64,000 nt of DNA, from assembly GCF_030816505.1 (NCBI RefSeq), contig NZ_JAUSYB010000001.1:2728001-2792000 (forward strand). The letters run 5' to 3'. Below, piece after piece: positions 34,073 to 42,428 of this stretch. Under the pieces are notes generated by a model that was given only the letters and a program-made list of their open reading frames with translations, was not told the DNA's origin and did no database searches. This DNA is from Microbacterium sp. W4I20 (GTDB taxonomy: Bacteria; Actinomycetota; Actinomycetes; Actinomycetales; Microbacteriaceae). A program made the position numbers and the translations under genes. How positions within the stretch are numbered: position 1 is the stretch's first letter; every line of letters starts with the position of its first letter.

Positions 34073-34395
34073 ACCGTGGCGAGCTGTGGACCGTGGCGGG
34101 CGGCGTGTATGCGACGAAACCCCGGCCGGCGCTGATCTTCCAGGACGACGTCTTCGCCGCGACGGACTCGGTGACGGTGCTTCCCTGCACGTCGAACCTC
34201 GTCGATGCTCCCCTGCTGCGGATACGCATCTCCGCCGGAGAGCTGAACGGTCTCGAGCGGGACAGCGACGTGATGGTCGACAAGATCACCACGGTGCGTC
34301 GTCAGAACGTGATGGATCGTGTCGGCCGAGTGACGGCATCGCAGCTCGCCGAAATCGAGCGGTCGGTGCTCGTTTTCCTGGGGCTGGCGCGCTGA
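34069..34395 (+). CDS. MazF-like mRNA interferase toxin
   Basis: This is a 108-residue PemK/MazF-fold protein starting at GTG 34069. [21 protein letters not shown] and [11 protein letters not shown] are the usual strands, with the conserved Arg after Pro-x-x-and the catalytic Thr/Ser region LPCTSN. Such toxins cut single-stranded mRNA at short motifs. An alternative start at 34057 lies inside the antitoxin and is less likely. The gene ends in a hairpin shared with the convergent membrane-protein gene. Confidence 0.87.
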   Translation: MNRGELWTVAGGVYATKPRPALIFQDDVFAATDSVTVLPCTSNLVDAPLLRIRISAGELNGLERDSDVMVDKITTVRRQNVMDRVGRVTASQLAEIERSVLVFLGLAR

Positions 34396-34409
34396 GGCGG
34401 GTCAGCGCG
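34388..34409. terminator. Hairpin containing both stop codons (MazF and convergent gene)
   Basis: Eight-base arms CGCGCTGA (34388-34395) and its complement (34402-34409) flank a six-base loop. The toxin's TGA ends the left arm and the TCA of the minus-strand gene begins the right arm. It is a likely bidirectional terminator. Confidence 0.65.
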
Positions 34410-35481
34410 GCGCCGGCTGGCTCAGTGCATCCCGCACGAGCATGGCGCGGCGCATGTCAGCCATGATCGGGTCGAAGAAGCGTTCGCGGTAGCGGGCCTC
34501 GCTCACGGCGGAGAACACGAACGGCAGCGTCGCGATCATCGCGAGGAGGGTGGCGGCCTTCAGGAGGTTGACCGTGACCGGCAGCGTCGCCTCCCCGATC
34601 ATCAGGTGCTCGACGGCCAGCGGCTGGTCCTCGCTGCCGGGGCCGAGCCAGAGACCGACGACCCCCTCGGGGATCGCGATGCCGCCGATGACGATCAAGA
34701 GGGCGGCGAGCAGCAGCGCGAAGAAGAGCGCCTGGACGAGCTGCGCGATCGTCATCGCGAGCAGGATGTTCCAGCGCTGCGGTCTGCCCAGCGGACGGTG
34801 CTCCGCCGCGACCGCGGATCGATGCTCGGCGGGAGTGTCGACGAGCAGAGCGCGTCGCTGCACCTCGGTGGGTGCCTGGGCGTCGTCGTCGATCTCGGAC
34901 GCGCTCACGCGGAGCACGACGATGCCCGCCAGCACCGCGACCACCAGTCCGACGAGGGCGATCGAACCCCAGGACGAAGCGGATGCCATCTGCCACACCT
35001 CTGCGGAGAAGAAGGCGAAGACGACCAGCATCAGGATCACGGGAAGCGCGATCGACGCCATGTGCCCGATGGCGGAGGCGTTGCGCACCGCGAGGCGCGA
35101 CGCCCACGAGATCAGTGCGCCGCCTCCCATGCCCGTCACGAGAATGCAGAGCACGAGGATCAACAGGGCCGAGAACACGGGCGACACCGTCGCCTGGGCG
35201 TTGTTGTTGTAGCCGTCGACGACGAGCCCGGCGAGGCAGGCGACGATGAGCGCGAGAGACAGCATGGTTCCGATGCCGACCGTCAGACGGCGCAGGATCG
35301 CCCGCATCACGCGATAGATGCCCCAGGTCGCGACGACCGCGAAGACGAGGACCACCACGACGGCGCCGGCCAGCAGCACCGCCAGGCCGCCGGTCGAATC
35401 GTCGGCGAAATCCACGGTCACCTCGACGGCGCCCGTCAGCGGGTAGACCACGATCGTCACCCAGAGGATCAGCGGCGCCAC
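34402..35481 (-). CDS. Multi-pass membrane protein of unknown function (5' end frameshifted)
   Basis: The open part starts at GTG 35481 (359 residues) and has eight to nine hydrophobic segments with a hydrophilic loop around residues 195-235. No family was recognised. The GTG has no ribosome binding site, and the in-frame sequence before it (RWFTDLPRR) clearly continues the protein upstream. The ATG at 35600 opens a matching N-terminal tail (MSATKKSRSAKRDADRWFRE) in another frame. A two-base (GC) insertion near 35506-35512 separates the two parts, so the intact protein would have about 398 residues. Confidence 0.72.
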   Translation of the reverse strand: MAPLILWVTIVVYPLTGAVEVTVDFADDSTGGLAVLLAGAVVVVLVFAVVATWGIYRVMRAILRRLTVGIGTMLSLALIVACLAGLVVDGYNNNAQATVSPVFSALLILVLCILVTGMGGGALISWASRLAVRNASAIGHMASIALPVILMLVVFAFFSAEVWQMASASSWGSIALVGLVVAVLAGIVVLRVSASEIDDDAQAPTEVQRRALLVDTPAEHRSAVAAEHRPLGRPQRWNILLAMTIAQLVQALFFALLLAALLIVIGGIAIPEGVVGLWLGPGSEDQPLAVEHLMIGEATLPVTVNLLKAATLLAMIATLPFVFSAVSEARYRERFFDPIMADMRRAMLVRDALSQPAPR

Positions 35482-35600
35482 CCGGCGTGGCAGGTCGGTG
35501 AACCAGCGCGGCGCAGCGGCACGAAGGTCGGGAGGCCCTGCTCGCGGAACCAGCGATCGGCGTCGCGCTTCGCGCTGCGGCTCTTCTTGGTGGCGGACAT
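35482..35600 (-). pseudogene. Detached N-terminal segment of the preceding membrane protein
   Basis: From ATG 35600 the frame encodes a Lys/Arg-rich start followed by EQGLPTFVPLRR, then leaves the protein's frame at CGCCGCGCTGG and soon hits a stop. The next codons of the real protein (Trp-Phe-Thr-Asp-Leu-Pro) are in the frame of the gene ending at 34402. It is either a recent frameshift or a sequence error. Confidence 0.6.
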
Positions 35601-35620
35601 GGGCTGAGGATTCCCGCGCG

Positions 35621-36538
35621 TCAGACGTGCACGTCGGCGGGGGATTCCTCGCCCTCGTGGAAGCTGGGCTTCTTGCCCAGCATCCGACCGATCCCGAGCA
35701 CGATGCCGACGATCACCAGACCGATCGCGAGGCCGGCGATGGCCGAGATGATCGTGTCGACGATCCAGACGATGACGGCGCCAGCGGGCTCGAGCGCGTG
35801 CTCCACCGCGTGCAGGATGTCGACCGGGAAGTGCCAGCCCACCTCGCCGAGATTCACGAGCACGAGGTGGCCGCCGACCCAGAGCATGGCGACGGTGCCG
35901 AGGATGCTGATGAAGCGGAACACCGCGGGCATCGAGCGCACGATCCGGGTGCCGGTGTGCCGCACGCGCTGCACCGGGTTCTTCGCCATCTTGAGCCCGA
36001 TGTCGTCGATCTTGACCAGCAGCGCGACCGCTCCGTAGACCGCGACCGTCATGAGCAGCGCGATCACGGCGAGGATCGCCAAGGTCGTCCAGATGTCGAG
36101 CCCCTTCTCGAGGCTCGCGAGCGAGATGAGCATGATCTCGGTGGAGAGGATGAGGTCGGTGCGCACGGCGCCGAGCACGAGCTTCTTCTCGTCGCGTGCG
36201 CCCTCGTCGGCATGCCCGTGCTGCACGCCGAACCACTCCAGCACCTTCTCGGCGCCTTCGAAGCAGAGGTACGTTCCGCCGAGGATCAGGAGATACGGGA
36301 GCACCCACGGAGCGAACGCCGTGAGGAGCAGGGCCGCGGGGATGATGATGAGGAACTTGTTCGCGAGCGAGCCGAGCGCGATCTTTCCGACGACCGGCAG
36401 CTCGCGAGCGGGGGTGATGCCCTGCACGTACTGCGGGGTGACCGCGGCATCGTCGATGACGACACCGGCAGCCTTCGCCGATGCTTTCATCGCGGCGCTC
36501 AGGATGTCGTCGACGACGGCGAGCAGTCCAACGGACAT
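35621..36538 (-). CDS. DUF808 (YedI-like) inner-membrane protein
   Basis: This is a 305-residue polytopic protein. The DUF808 signature is clear: an N-terminal amphipathic segment VDDILSAAMKASAKAAGVVI, then DDAAVTPQYVQG, and LPYLLILGGTYLCFEGAEK before a charged loop. The family (E. coli YedI) is widespread and of unknown function. It is separated by only 20 bases from the downstream membrane protein on the same strand, so the two may be co-transcribed. Confidence 0.9.
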   Translation of the reverse strand: MSVGLLAVVDDILSAAMKASAKAAGVVIDDAAVTPQYVQGITPARELPVVGKIALGSLANKFLIIIPAALLLTAFAPWVLPYLLILGGTYLCFEGAEKVLEWFGVQHGHADEGARDEKKLVLGAVRTDLILSTEIMLISLASLEKGLDIWTTLAILAVIALLMTVAVYGAVALLVKIDDIGLKMAKNPVQRVRHTGTRIVRSMPAVFRFISILGTVAMLWVGGHLVLVNLGEVGWHFPVDILHAVEHALEPAGAVIVWIVDTIISAIAGLAIGLVIVGIVLGIGRMLGKKPSFHEGEESPADVHV

Positions 36539-36687
36539 GTGTTCCCCCAGGTGTGTGGTTCCGGGGGCAACTCTATCGAGTCGCGAAACTCACAGCCCGC
36601 TCACAGTCCTGCGGGACCAAAACGGGGCCGGCATCCGTTCTCCTCTAATGACGGCGCAGCCAGCGACGTCGGACAAGGAGTCAGATC

Positions 36688-37176
36688 ATGTCGAACGACT
36701 ACACCAGGACCCCCGAGGCGATCAGTGCCCTCACCCACCTCCAGTACGAGGTCACGCAGCAGGATGCGACGGAGCCGCCGTTCCGCAACGCCTACTGGAA
36801 CACCCACGACGACGGCATCTACGTCGACGTCGTCTCGGGCGAGCCGCTGTTCTCGTCGACCGACAAGTTCGACAGCGGAACGGGCTGGCCGAGCTTCACC
36901 AAGCCGATCGATGCGGATGCCGTGACCACGCGCACCGATCGCAAGCTGTTCATGAAGCGCACCGAGGCGCGCTCGGCCGCAGCCGACAGCCATCTGGGCC
37001 ACGTCTTCGACGACGGGCCGCGCGACGCGGGAGGATTGCGGTACTGCATGAACTCCGCCGCCTTGCGGTTCATCCCCGCTGACAGGCTCGAGGAAGAGGG
37101 ATACGGTCGCTACAGCCGTCTCTTCTCCACCGACACCCCCACCACCGGCACTGAAATCTCTGAGGAGCAGTCATGA
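36688..37176 (+). CDS. msrB: Peptide-methionine (R)-S-oxide reductase, zinc-free type
   Basis: This is a 162-residue MsrB starting at ATG 36688 behind [28 protein letters not shown] and the catalytic Cys in [11 protein letters not shown] are all present. The four zinc-binding cysteines of many MsrBs are absent ([14 protein letters not shown] stands where CxxC is usual), and the catalytic Cys is the only cysteine in the protein. There is therefore no internal resolving Cys, and reduction must come directly from an external thiol. It is co-translated with msrA (ATGA overlap). Confidence 0.92.
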   Translation: MSNDYTRTPEAISALTHLQYEVTQQDATEPPFRNAYWNTHDDGIYVDVVSGEPLFSSTDKFDSGTGWPSFTKPIDADAVTTRTDRKLFMKRTEARSAAADSHLGHVFDDGPRDAGGLRYCMNSAALRFIPADRLEEEGYGRYSRLFSTDTPTTGTEISEEQS

Positions 37177-37715
37177 CCGACACCGGAACCATCACCCGCA
37201 CCCCCGGCACCGAGACGGCCGTCCTGGCCGGCGGTTGTTTCTGGGGCATGGAAGACCTGATCCGCCGCCAGCCCGGCGTGCTCTCGACGCGCGTCGGCTA
37301 CACGGGCGGGTCGAACGACCACGCCACGTACCGCAACCACCCCGGCCACGCCGAGGCCGTCGAGATCGTCTTCGACCCGACGAAGACGACGTACCGCGAC
37401 ATCCTGGCGTTCTTCTTCCAGATCCACGACCCGTCGACCAAGGACCGCCAGGGCAACGACCGCGGGTCGAGCTACCGCTCCACGATCTTCCCACTCAGCC
37501 CCGAGCAGGAGACCGTCGCGCGCGACACGATCGCCGACGTCGACGCCTCCGGCCTCTGGCCCGGCAAGGCCGTCACCACGATCGAGCCCGAGGGCCCGTT
37601 CTGGGAGGCCGAGGAGGAACACCAGGACTACCTCATCAAGTACCCGAACGGCTACACCTGCCACTTCCCGCGCGCGGGATGGGTGCTGCCGAAGCGGGAG
37701 ACCGCGACCGTCTGA
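37173..37715 (+). CDS. msrA: Peptide-methionine (S)-S-oxide reductase
   Basis: This is a 180-residue MsrA. The catalytic motif GGCFWGMED is near residue 22, and the family segments [23 protein letters not shown] and the [11 protein letters not shown] loop follow. One more Cys lies in [11 protein letters not shown] near the end and may resolve the disulfide. It repairs methionine S-sulfoxide in proteins and complements the upstream MsrB. The operon ends in a REP element followed by a strong hairpin. Confidence 0.94.
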   Translation: MTDTGTITRTPGTETAVLAGGCFWGMEDLIRRQPGVLSTRVGYTGGSNDHATYRNHPGHAEAVEIVFDPTKTTYRDILAFFFQIHDPSTKDRQGNDRGSSYRSTIFPLSPEQETVARDTIADVDASGLWPGKAVTTIEPEGPFWEAEEEHQDYLIKYPNGYTCHFPRAGWVLPKRETATV

Positions 37716-37725
37716 CGCGTCGCTG

Positions 37726-37749
37726 GGTCCCTGAGCTTGTCGAAGGGCC
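37726..37749 (+). repeat. REP copy after msrA
   Basis: A complete GGTCCCTGAGCTTGTCGAAG-type element begins ten bases past the msrA stop and runs directly into the terminator hairpin. It belongs to the same family as the copies at 9603-9698 and 16276-16332. Confidence 0.8.
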
Positions 37750-37774
37750 CTCCGTCTCCTCGAGGCGGAGGGCC
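37746..37774. terminator. Terminator hairpin of the msrBA operon
   Basis: Arms GGCCCTCCG (37746-37754) and CGGAGGGCC (37766-37774) enclose an 11-base loop, followed by a short TTCGTCGT stretch. The rest of the gap up to the hydrolase stop at 37923 shows no further structure or coding sequence. Confidence 0.75.
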
Positions 37775-37922
37775 TTCGTCGTGCCCGGGGTGCCGCGTGT
37801 CGTGGCGGCGGCGCGGCGTGGGGAGGCGAACGCCGCGTGGGGAGGAGCGGATGCTGCGGATCCTCAGCCCATGCGTGCGATCTCAGCCCGACGCTGCGGC
37901 CCGACCCGGCAGGCACCGTGCG

Positions 37923-38732
37923 TCAGCCCTCCGCGAGGAACGCCAGCGCGGCCTCTTTGAAGTCCCTGGAGCCGGGGGCGTTGAAGTGGTTCCGGTTCGG
38001 GATCTCGAAGAAGCGCCCGTCGCGGGCCGCGGATGCCAGTGCGCGCGAGCCCTCGATGATCGCGTCCTTCGAGCCGGTCGCGAAGAGGATCGGACGGGTC
38101 GGGGCATCGTCCGGGTCCGGGTCGATCGTTCCCGATGCCCGCATCCCCTCCGCCAGGGCGACGAGCGCCTGCAGGTCGTTGCCGGGAACCCGCTCGGTGA
38201 GGGCGATGTAGTTCTGCGTGGTCTGATCGGCGACCGGTGTCCCGTCCGCGATGTAGGCGCGCACCTGGTCGAGGTCGAGGCGGGCGAGCGGGATGCCGTC
38301 GGGCACGCCGCCGAGCACCGCCCGCCCGATTCGATGAGGCAGGTCGCGCACGACCTCCCAGCCCACCCGCGCACCGAGCGAGTATCCGAGGTAGAAGGCG
38401 TCGTCGACGAGATACGCGTCCATGACGGATTCGACGTCGGTCGCCAGCGTGCGGATGCCGTAATCCTCGGGCTGATGCGGCTTCGCACTGTGTCCGTGAC
38501 CGCGCTGATCGAGCGCGAGCACCCGGTACCCGGCTTTCGTGAGCTCGCGCACCCAGCCGGTGAGCACCCAGTTGTCGCGCGCGTTCGACGCGAATCCGTG
38601 CACGGCGACGACGACCGGCGCATCGAGGTCGCCCCAGGTGTAGGTCGCGAGGCGGGTGCCGTCGGCCGCGTACACCTGCTGCGGTTCGGGCATGCTGGTC
38701 AGGTCGGAGAGAGGGACGGCCACGGCATCCAT
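37923..38732 (-). CDS. Alpha/beta-fold hydrolase
   Basis: This is a 269-residue hydrolase taken from ATG 38732 (DAVAVPLSDL); ATG 38693 is an alternative. HGFASNARDNW is the oxyanion-hole region, GYSLGARVGWE holds the nucleophile Ser, and His in PNRNHFNAPGS closes the triad, with the acidic residue probably in ATGSKDAI. The fold resembles epoxide hydrolases and carboxylesterases of the AB_hydrolase_1 family. It is a single gene, convergent with msrA. The substrate is unknown. Confidence 0.88.
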   Translation of the reverse strand: MDAVAVPLSDLTSMPEPQQVYAADGTRLATYTWGDLDAPVVVAVHGFASNARDNWVLTGWVRELTKAGYRVLALDQRGHGHSAKPHQPEDYGIRTLATDVESVMDAYLVDDAFYLGYSLGARVGWEVVRDLPHRIGRAVLGGVPDGIPLARLDLDQVRAYIADGTPVADQTTQNYIALTERVPGNDLQALVALAEGMRASGTIDPDPDDAPTRPILFATGSKDAIIEGSRALASAARDGRFFEIPNRNHFNAPGSRDFKEAALAFLAEG

Positions 38733-38792
38733 TCTGGCCTTGTTCGAGTGGCGAGCGGTCGAGGTCGACCGGGCGCGACCGTCCGAGCGCAC

Positions 38793-38822
38793 GTTGTACA
38801 GCCATGTACAACGGCGTACAAT
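38793..38822 (+). promoter_or_regulatory. Promoter/operator of the Phd-VapC operon
   Basis: TTGTAC (38794-38799), a 17-base spacer and TACAAT (38817-38822) make an excellent vegetative promoter. A perfect dyad, GTTGTACA (38793-38800) and TGTACAAC (38805-38812), plus a third half-site CGTACAAT overlapping the -10, cover both elements. The ATG at 38830 is seven bases past the -10, so the mRNA is probably leaderless. Confidence 0.7.
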
Positions 38823-38829
38823 TCACGGC

Positions 38830-39117
38830 ATGTCGACTGTCAGCGCGAGCATCGCCCGCCAGAGCCTGCCGGCCCAGCTCGATCGCGTAGAGGCCGGAGA
38901 AGAGGTCTCGATCACCCGTCACGGCCGGGTGGTTGCGGTGCTGGTCCGTCCCGACGTGCTGGCCGCACGAAGAAGTACTCCGGCCTGGGAGGCCGCGGAT
39001 CGCATCGACGCGCTGCTCACGCGGGCGCGCAGCGAACCGCTGAAGACGGCAGCCCTGAGCCCTGAGCGGGCTGAAGAACTGATCGAGTCGGTCCGAGCCG
39101 ACCGGGCGGATCGGTGA
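38830..39117 (+). CDS. Phd/YefM family antitoxin
   Basis: This is a 95-residue antitoxin starting at ATG 38830. STVSASIARQSLPAQLDRVE is the DNA-binding N-terminal Phd/YefM fold, and HGRVVAVLVRPDVL is the diagnostic following strand. The C-terminal half is charged and probably wraps the toxin. No ribosome binding site is seen, in agreement with leaderless translation. The stop overlaps the GTG start of the PIN toxin gene. It should bind the half-sites in the overlapping promoter to repress the operon. Confidence 0.88.
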   Translation: MSTVSASIARQSLPAQLDRVEAGEEVSITRHGRVVAVLVRPDVLAARRSTPAWEAADRIDALLTRARSEPLKTAALSPERAEELIESVRADRADR

Positions 39118-39536
39118 TCACGGCGCTCGACGCCGATGTGCTGATCTATGCGGCCATCGACGGGCATCCGCTCGGGGTCCGAGTCTCAGCTCTCCTCGCC
39201 GAGGCGGCGTCCGGCTCATCGACGACTGACGCCATCGGCTCTGTGCTTCTCCTGACCGAAGTGCTCGCCAAGCCGCTGCGCGAGGATCCCGACTCCGATG
39301 AGGCATCCGCGCTCATCAGCCTGCTGAGCCGTCTCGATCTCCGACCACTCGATGCGGCGACAGCGCGACTGTCCCTGGCGCTGTCCGTCGCTTACGGGCT
39401 GCGAGCAGCGGATGCCGCGCACCTCGCGACCGCGGTCACCGCCGGAGCCGCCCGCTTCGTGACGAACAACCGCAAGGATTTCCCGAAGACGATCGCCGAG
39501 ATCGACATCGTCTATCCGGACGAGCTCCCCGGCTGA
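39114..39536 (+). CDS. VapC-like PIN-domain ribonuclease toxin
   Basis: This is a 140-residue PIN protein starting at GTG 39114. The acidic metal-binding residues are visible in ALDADVLIY (first Asp), LLLTEVLAKP (Glu), RAADAAHLATAV (Asp) and RFVTNNRKDF (last strand). PIN toxins cut tRNA or rRNA using magnesium or manganese. It is coupled to the upstream Phd-type antitoxin by a GTGA overlap. The gene ends before a pair of hairpins in the gap to the convergent catalase gene. Confidence 0.88.
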   Translation: MITALDADVLIYAAIDGHPLGVRVSALLAEAASGSSTTDAIGSVLLLTEVLAKPLREDPDSDEASALISLLSRLDLRPLDAATARLSLALSVAYGLRAADAAHLATAVTAGAARFVTNNRKDFPKTIAEIDIVYPDELPG

Positions 39537-39547
39537 ACTCGCAGCCC

Positions 39548-39599
39548 CGGGAGGAGTCATCCGGCCGAATTCTCCGCCCGAGAGCGAGAACTCCTCCCG
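39548..39599. repeat. Inverted repeat downstream of vapC-like gene
   Basis: Perfect 10-base arms CGGGAGGAGT (39548-39557) and its complement (39590-39599) enclose 32 bases. They lie between the convergent toxin and catalase genes next to a second, tighter hairpin. Confidence 0.6.
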
Positions 39600-39616
39600 T
39601 GCGGGCGGCGACGAAG

Positions 39617-39645
39617 AGCGGATGCCGGTGGCACCGGCATCCGCT
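39617..39645. terminator. Tight hairpin between convergent toxin and catalase genes
   Basis: Perfect 13-base arms (39617-39629 and 39633-39645) around a three-base loop form the strongest simple stem in the window. The right arm runs into TCCGCTCATCGTG, which matches the inverted unit of the array at 15078-15092. It is a probable bidirectional terminator. Confidence 0.75.
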
Positions 39646-39684
39646 CATCGTGCGCGGGTCAGAGCCCGCAGGTCGTACCCGCGG

Positions 39685-41166
39685 TCAGACCGCCGCGGGC
39701 ACCGTGCGGCGCAGCGCCTCGCCGAGCGAAGCGTCCACGTTCGTCCAGTACTGGAAGAACCGCTCGCGGATCTCGTCGATCGTGATCGACTGGCCCTGGC
39801 CCGTGAGGGTCTCGAGGAACCGGGCGCGCTGCTCGTCGTCGAAGACCATGCGGTACAGCGTTCCGGCCTGACCGAAGTCGTCGTCGTCGAGGTGCAGGGT
39901 GGCCGCGGCGCGCATCAGCTCGCCGTCGCTCTCCCAGCTCGCCTCGACGCCGGCCACCGGGTCGGCCTCGGGTCCACCGGCTGCGCCGAAGGAGTTCGGC
40001 GTGTAGACGCGGTGCTCGGCCGGGTTGGCCTTGTACTGCATCTGACCCTCGTGCATGTAGTTGCGCACCTCGGCCGCGTGCGGCTGGTTCACCGGCAGCT
40101 GGTTGTAGTTCGCGCCGATGCGGTAGCGCTGCGCGTCGGAGTACGCGAAGACGCGGGCCATGAGCATCTTGTCGGGCGAGATGCCCGTGCCGGGAACCTG
40201 GTTGCCCGGCGAGAACGCGGCCTGCTCGATCTCGGCGAAGAAGTTCTGCGGGTTGCGGTTCAGCGTGAACGTGCCGACCTTGATGCGCGGGTAGTCCTTC
40301 TTCGACCAGGTCTTGGTGAGGTCGAACGGGTTGAAGCGGTACTCCTTCGCCTCGTCGTACGGCATGACCTGCACGTAGACGTCCCACGACGGGAACTCGC
40401 CCGTGTTGATGGCGTCGAACAGGTCGCGACGGTAGAAGTCGGCGTCGGACCCTGCGAGCTCCTGTGCCTCGGCGGCGCCCATGGCCTCGACGCCCTGGTT
40501 CGACATGAAGTGGTACTGCACCCAGAAGCGCTCGCCCGCGGCGTTGATCCACTGGTAGGTGTGCGAGCCATAGCCGTTCATGTGCCGCCAGCTGCGGGGG
40601 AGTCCGCGGTCGCCCATCAGGTAGGTGACCTGGTGGGCGGTCTCGGGGGAGAGCGTCCAGAAGTCCCACTGCATGTCGGCGTTGCGCAGGCCCGAGTCGC
40701 CGAGGCGCTTCTGCGAGTGGATGAAGTCGGGGAACTTCATCGCGTCGCGCAGGAAGAACGTCGGGGTGTTGTTGCCGACGATGTCGAGGTTGCCCTCGGT
40801 CGTGTAGAAGCGCAGCGCGAAGCCGCGCACATCGCGCCAGGTGTCGGGGGAGCCCTGCTCGCCGGCGACGGAGGAGAAGCGCAGCAGCGTCTCGCTCGTC
40901 GCGCCCGGCTGGAAGGCCGCCGCGCGGGTGTACGCCGAGACATCTTCGGTCACGACGAACTCGCCGAACGCGCCGCCGCCCTTGGCGTGCGGGTTGCGCT
41001 CCGGCACACGCTCGCGGTTGAAGGAGGCGAGCTTCTCGACGAGGTAGCGGTCGTGCAGAACCGTGGGTCCGTCGGCGCCGACGGTCAGCGAGTGGGCGTC
41101 ACTCGGTGCCGGCGTGCCGGTCTGGGTCGTGGTGGCGGGCTTCGCCGTGTCGTGCGGATTCGTCAT
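39685..41166 (-). CDS. katA: Monofunctional heme catalase
   Basis: This is a 493-residue catalase starting at ATG 41166 behind GAAGGAGAAG. The distal His is in [12 protein letters not shown], the distal Asn is in [20 protein letters not shown], and the proximal heme-ligand Tyr is in [12 protein letters not shown]. The size is that of small-subunit, clade 3 type catalases. It decomposes hydrogen peroxide in the cytoplasm. It follows a Fur-family gene by 68 bases on the same strand, the typical peroxide-regulated pair. Confidence 0.95.
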   Translation of the reverse strand: MTNPHDTAKPATTTQTGTPAPSDAHSLTVGADGPTVLHDRYLVEKLASFNRERVPERNPHAKGGGAFGEFVVTEDVSAYTRAAAFQPGATSETLLRFSSVAGEQGSPDTWRDVRGFALRFYTTEGNLDIVGNNTPTFFLRDAMKFPDFIHSQKRLGDSGLRNADMQWDFWTLSPETAHQVTYLMGDRGLPRSWRHMNGYGSHTYQWINAAGERFWVQYHFMSNQGVEAMGAAEAQELAGSDADFYRRDLFDAINTGEFPSWDVYVQVMPYDEAKEYRFNPFDLTKTWSKKDYPRIKVGTFTLNRNPQNFFAEIEQAAFSPGNQVPGTGISPDKMLMARVFAYSDAQRYRIGANYNQLPVNQPHAAEVRNYMHEGQMQYKANPAEHRVYTPNSFGAAGGPEADPVAGVEASWESDGELMRAAATLHLDDDDFGQAGTLYRMVFDDEQRARFLETLTGQGQSITIDEIRERFFQYWTNVDASLGEALRRTVPAAV

Positions 41167-41234
41167 GTTTCTTCTCCTTCTGCGCGCAGGCGCGACGAGT
41201 ACCCCTGCCCGGGTGGGCAGGCGGGCGCGTCGGA

Positions 41235-41657
41235 CTACTGCGCGACGTTCTGGCAGCTGGGGCAGAGGCCCCAGAAGGTGACTTCGGCTGTCTGGACGGT
41301 GAATCCCCCGGCGGATGACGGGGTGAGGCACGGCGCATCACCGGTGACGCAGTCCACATCGCCGACCGCACCGCAGGCGGTGCAGACGATGTGGTGGTGG
41401 TTGTCGCCGATGCGCCGCTCGTAGAGGGCTGCGGAGCCTGCCGGTTCGATCCGGCGGATGAGTCCCGCCGTCGTCAGGTCCGCGAGGATGTTGTGCACCG
41501 ACTGGATCGACGTCGTCGGAAGCACGTCGGACACGGCGCGGTAGAGCCGCTCCGCATTCGAATGAGCCATGGAATCCAGTGCCGCGAGCACCGCGAGGCG
41601 GCCCGTGGTCACCCTCAATCCGGCGTCATGCAACACCGTGTCGAGTGTGGTCTCCAT
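41235..41657 (-). CDS. Fur family peroxide/metal-responsive regulator (PerR/FurA/CatR-like)
   Basis: This is a 140-residue Fur-fold repressor. The winged helix ([20 protein letters not shown] to [14 protein letters not shown]) is followed by the metal-binding region with [12 protein letters not shown] and the structural CxxC of GLCPSC near the end. Its position directly before katA matches FurA/CatR/PerR regulators, which lose DNA binding when peroxide oxidises them. A perfect dyad, TTTGAAT-G-ATTCAAA, lies 22 bases upstream of the start and should be its own operator. Confidence 0.92.
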   Translation of the reverse strand: METTLDTVLHDAGLRVTTGRLAVLAALDSMAHSNAERLYRAVSDVLPTTSIQSVHNILADLTTAGLIRRIEPAGSAALYERRIGDNHHHIVCTACGAVGDVDCVTGDAPCLTPSSAGGFTVQTAEVTFWGLCPSCQNVAQ

Positions 41658-41678
41658 GTCTCCGACCCTACACCTTGT

Positions 41679-41693
41679 TTTGAATGATTCAAA
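41679..41693 (-). promoter_or_regulatory. Fur/PerR-type operator
   Basis: A 7-1-7 perfect dyad TTTGAAT-G-ATTCAAA lies just upstream of the Fur-family gene. The size and AT-rich form are those of known Fur, PerR and FurA boxes, so it is a likely autoregulatory site controlling both the regulator gene and katA. Confidence 0.7.
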
Positions 41694-41732
41694 TGAAGGA
41701 TGCTGGCATATCGGATGGATTCCGGGTGAACG

Positions 41733-42389
41733 TCAGGACTCCGACGGCGCCAGCGGCAGCTCGAGTCCGTAGTTCCACGACAGGATCGCCGGCTGCTCGC
41801 GGTAGAAGCTCAGGACCGAGACGGATCCGGCATCCAGGCTGATCTGCGCGCCGAAACGCGGAGCCAGCCTCAGGTACACGGCCGTCAGGATGCGGAGGAA
41901 ATGGCCGTGCGCGACCAGCGCGACATCGCCGTGCGACATCGCCGGGAGCACGCGGGTGAGCACGCGCGAAGCGCGCGCGGCGACCTCCTCCACGGTCTCC
42001 CCGGGCGTGTCGCCGCGGATGACGCCGTGGGTGAAGGCGCTCCAGTTGTAGCCGAGTTCCTCGCGGATGTCCTTCGTCGTGCGACCCTCGTACCCGCCGT
42101 AGTCCCACTCGACGAGGAGCGGATCCACCTCGGCGTGCAGCCCCGCGAGCTCGGCGGTGCGCCGTGCGCGCTGCAGCGGCGACGACAGCACGAGCGAGAA
42201 GTCGTAGTCGGCGACCAGGCGGCCGGCGCCGCGGGCGAGATCCTCTCCGCGGGCCGTGAGCGGGATGTCGGTCAGGCCGGTGTGCAGGCCCGCTCGCGAC
42301 CAGTCGGTCTCGCCGTGGCGCAGCAGCACCAGCTTGCCGGTGGGGTTGTCGGGCGTCGGGCGGTCGGGCAGCGGATCGTTCAGGGGCAC
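41733..42389 (-). CDS. Histidine phosphatase (phosphoglycerate-mutase-like)
   Basis: This is a 218-residue protein taken from GTG 42389; an upstream in-frame ATG at 42434 lies in repeat DNA. The catalytic motif LRHGETDWS holds the phospho-accepting His, and the second His is in ALVAHGHFLRIL. SSPLQRARRTAEL and the acidic EWDYGGYEG segment complete the active site. Family members remove phosphate from sugars, nucleotides or cofactor intermediates, and the specificity cannot be deduced. The ribosome binding site is weak. Confidence 0.87.
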   Translation of the reverse strand: MPLNDPLPDRPTPDNPTGKLVLLRHGETDWSRAGLHTGLTDIPLTARGEDLARGAGRLVADYDFSLVLSSPLQRARRTAELAGLHAEVDPLLVEWDYGGYEGRTTKDIREELGYNWSAFTHGVIRGDTPGETVEEVAARASRVLTRVLPAMSHGDVALVAHGHFLRILTAVYLRLAPRFGAQISLDAGSVSVLSFYREQPAILSWNYGLELPLAPSES

Positions 42390-42428
42390 ACCGCCACCGT
42401 AGTCGGGAGGCCGCGGCGCGGGACAGAG

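Noticed and set aside
37750..37922. tRNA or small RNA after msrA
   Set aside because: No cloverleaf or promoter was recognisable beyond the REP and the terminator hairpin.
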